From positions 1 through 32,051 of the forward strand of contig CAMJAP010000027.1 of assembly GCA_946403625.1 (NCBI GenBank): a DNA stretch of 32,051 nucleotides, in the 5' to 3' direction. How positions within the stretch are numbered: position 1 is the stretch's first letter; every line of letters begins with the position of its first letter. The DNA comes from an uncultured Lachnospiraceae bacterium. Its GTDB lineage: Bacteria > Bacillota > Clostridia > Lachnospirales > Lachnospiraceae. The notes under the pieces were generated by a model, which did no database searches, was not told the DNA's origin, and saw only the letters and a program-made list of their open reading frames with translations. Shown here one piece after another: positions 31,238 to 32,051 of the stretch. Made by a program: the position numbers and the translations under genes.

Positions 31238-32037
31238 AATACTTTCGAAAGGAATTCCTTTAATCTCGGATTTTTCGGTTCCCCAAAGAAGGTTGCCGGA
31301 TCTCCGCTCTCCAATATTTTACCGCCATCGATAAACAATACACGATTCGCCACCTCGCGGGCAAATCCCATCTCGTGCGTTACGATGATCATGGTCATTC
31401 CCTCGTGCGCCACATCCCGCATCAGGTCCAGTACTTCCCCGACCATTTCGGGATCCAGTGCACTGGTAGGCTCATCGAAAAGGATCACGTCCGGTTTCAT
31501 CGCCAGAGACCGCACGATTGCCACACGCTGCTTCTGTCCGCCGGACAAAGTGGACGGATACACATCCGCCTTATCTTCCAGGCCAATGCGCTTTAACAGA
31601 TCCATTGCTTCTTCCCTTGCCTGCTCTTTGATCTGTGCAACGGAAGTATAGCCGGATGCCGCCTTGTTCTTTTTAAAAGCTTTGGTCCGGGTGTGTACCG
31701 GCGCCAGCATAATGTTCTGGATCACGGTCTTGTTGTTGAACAGATTGAAATGCTGGAATACCATTCCCATCTTTTGCCGATGGATATTAATATCCACCTT
31801 CATATCCGCAATGTCCACACCGTCAAACAGGATCTGTCCGCCGGTCGGATCTTCCATACAGTTTAAACAGCGCAGGAAGGTACTCTTACCGGAACCGGAA
31901 GGTCCGATCACGCAGACGATATCGCCCTTGTAGATCTGCACATCGATCCCGTTTAAGACCTGCTTATCGTCGAAGGCTTTCCGCAGGCCTTTGACGTCTA
32001 AGATTAATTCTTTGGTTTCTTTATTGTTTTCTGACAT
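31234..32037 (-). CDS. Polar amino-acid ABC transporter ATP-binding protein
   Basis: A 267-residue ABC ATPase of the GlnQ/ArtP kind. Walker [10 protein letters not shown] (45-53), Q-loop Gln95, the signature LSGGQKQR (164-171), Walker B VILFDEP (184-190) and H-loop His221 are all present, with the family's [19 protein letters not shown] stretch. Between Q-loop and signature there is a lengthened, Lys-rich segment (about 116-140) that most GlnQ proteins lack. GAGGG lies 8 bases before the ATG at 32037. The matching permease and binding-protein genes are expected just beyond the right edge. Its stop overlaps the SGNH hydrolase start by ATGA. The amino acid carried cannot be read from this subunit. 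Confidence 0.95.
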   Translation of the reverse strand: MSENNKETKELILDVKGLRKAFDDKQVLNGIDVQIYKGDIVCVIGPSGSGKSTFLRCLNCMEDPTGGQILFDGVDIADMKVDINIHRQKMGMVFQHFNLFNNKTVIQNIMLAPVHTRTKAFKKNKAASGYTSVAQIKEQAREEAMDLLKRIGLEDKADVYPSTLSGGQKQRVAIVRSLAMKPDVILFDEPTSALDPEMVGEVLDLMRDVAHEGMTMIIVTHEMGFAREVANRVLFIDGGKILESGDPATFFGEPKNPRLKEFLSKVL

Positions 32038-32051
32038 ATTGATTACCCTCA

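Overview
The window looks like a chromosomal segment of a gut-type Clostridia, most likely Lachnospiraceae. The evidence is a YesM/YesN two-component system with lipoprotein sugar binder, GH51 and GH43 hemicellulases, MecA, a type-3 (archaeal-like) prolyl-tRNA synthetase, an IorA/IorB/PaaK/ACT aromatic-acid module and AGGAGG-type ribosome binding sites. The genus cannot be fixed from sequence alone. Most genes run on the minus strand. I see no phage, IS element, CRISPR array, rRNA or tRNA.

Region 1 (12.7 kb down to the left edge, all minus) is an arabinoxylan/pentose utilisation locus: xylulokinase; a terminator-like hairpin; a 930-residue type B carboxylesterase-GH43-CBM6-like fusion; an L-fucose/L-arabinose-type isomerase; a YesM-type histidine kinase; a YesN-type AraC response regulator; a lipoprotein solute-binding protein; a GH51 arabinofuranosidase; a terminator; and the start of a possible esterase. 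Kinase, regulator and binding protein are joined by ATGA overlaps. No ABC permease is present in the window.

Region 2 (17.2 to 12.9 kb, minus) is an amino-acid/aryl-acid fermentation unit: iorA, iorB, a phenylacetate-CoA ligase, then, after a palindromic repeat island, a double-ACT regulator with its own -10.

Region 3 (20.6 to 17.3 kb, minus) is one large gene: a cytoplasmic LacI-like sugar-sensor domain, an intact c-di-GMP EAL domain and a C-terminal beta-solenoid. It is divergent, across 40 bp, from a small unknown gene that appears to be read from a leaderless transcript.

Region 4 (25.0 to 21.0 kb, minus) is a tight operon: a condensation-fold acyltransferase, a zinc-ribbon membrane protein (DUF6320-like), an HSL-type alpha/beta hydrolase with a charged helical N-terminus, and TatD. 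mecA diverges from it. Both starts lack a Shine-Dalgarno sequence and have a -10 box 8 to 10 bases from the ATG, so this cluster has three leaderless candidates.

Region 5 (26.1 to 32.0 kb) holds proS, an intergenic large inverted repeat, a monocistronic 215-residue gene of unknown function, an acidic lipoprotein, and a membrane-anchored SGNH hydrolase coupled by ATGA overlap to a polar amino-acid ABC ATPase. The best discovery candidates are the sensor-EAL-solenoid protein, the leaderless starts, the acyltransferase/DUF6320/hydrolase operon, the esterase-GH43 fusion and the permease-less YesMN-binding-protein triad.
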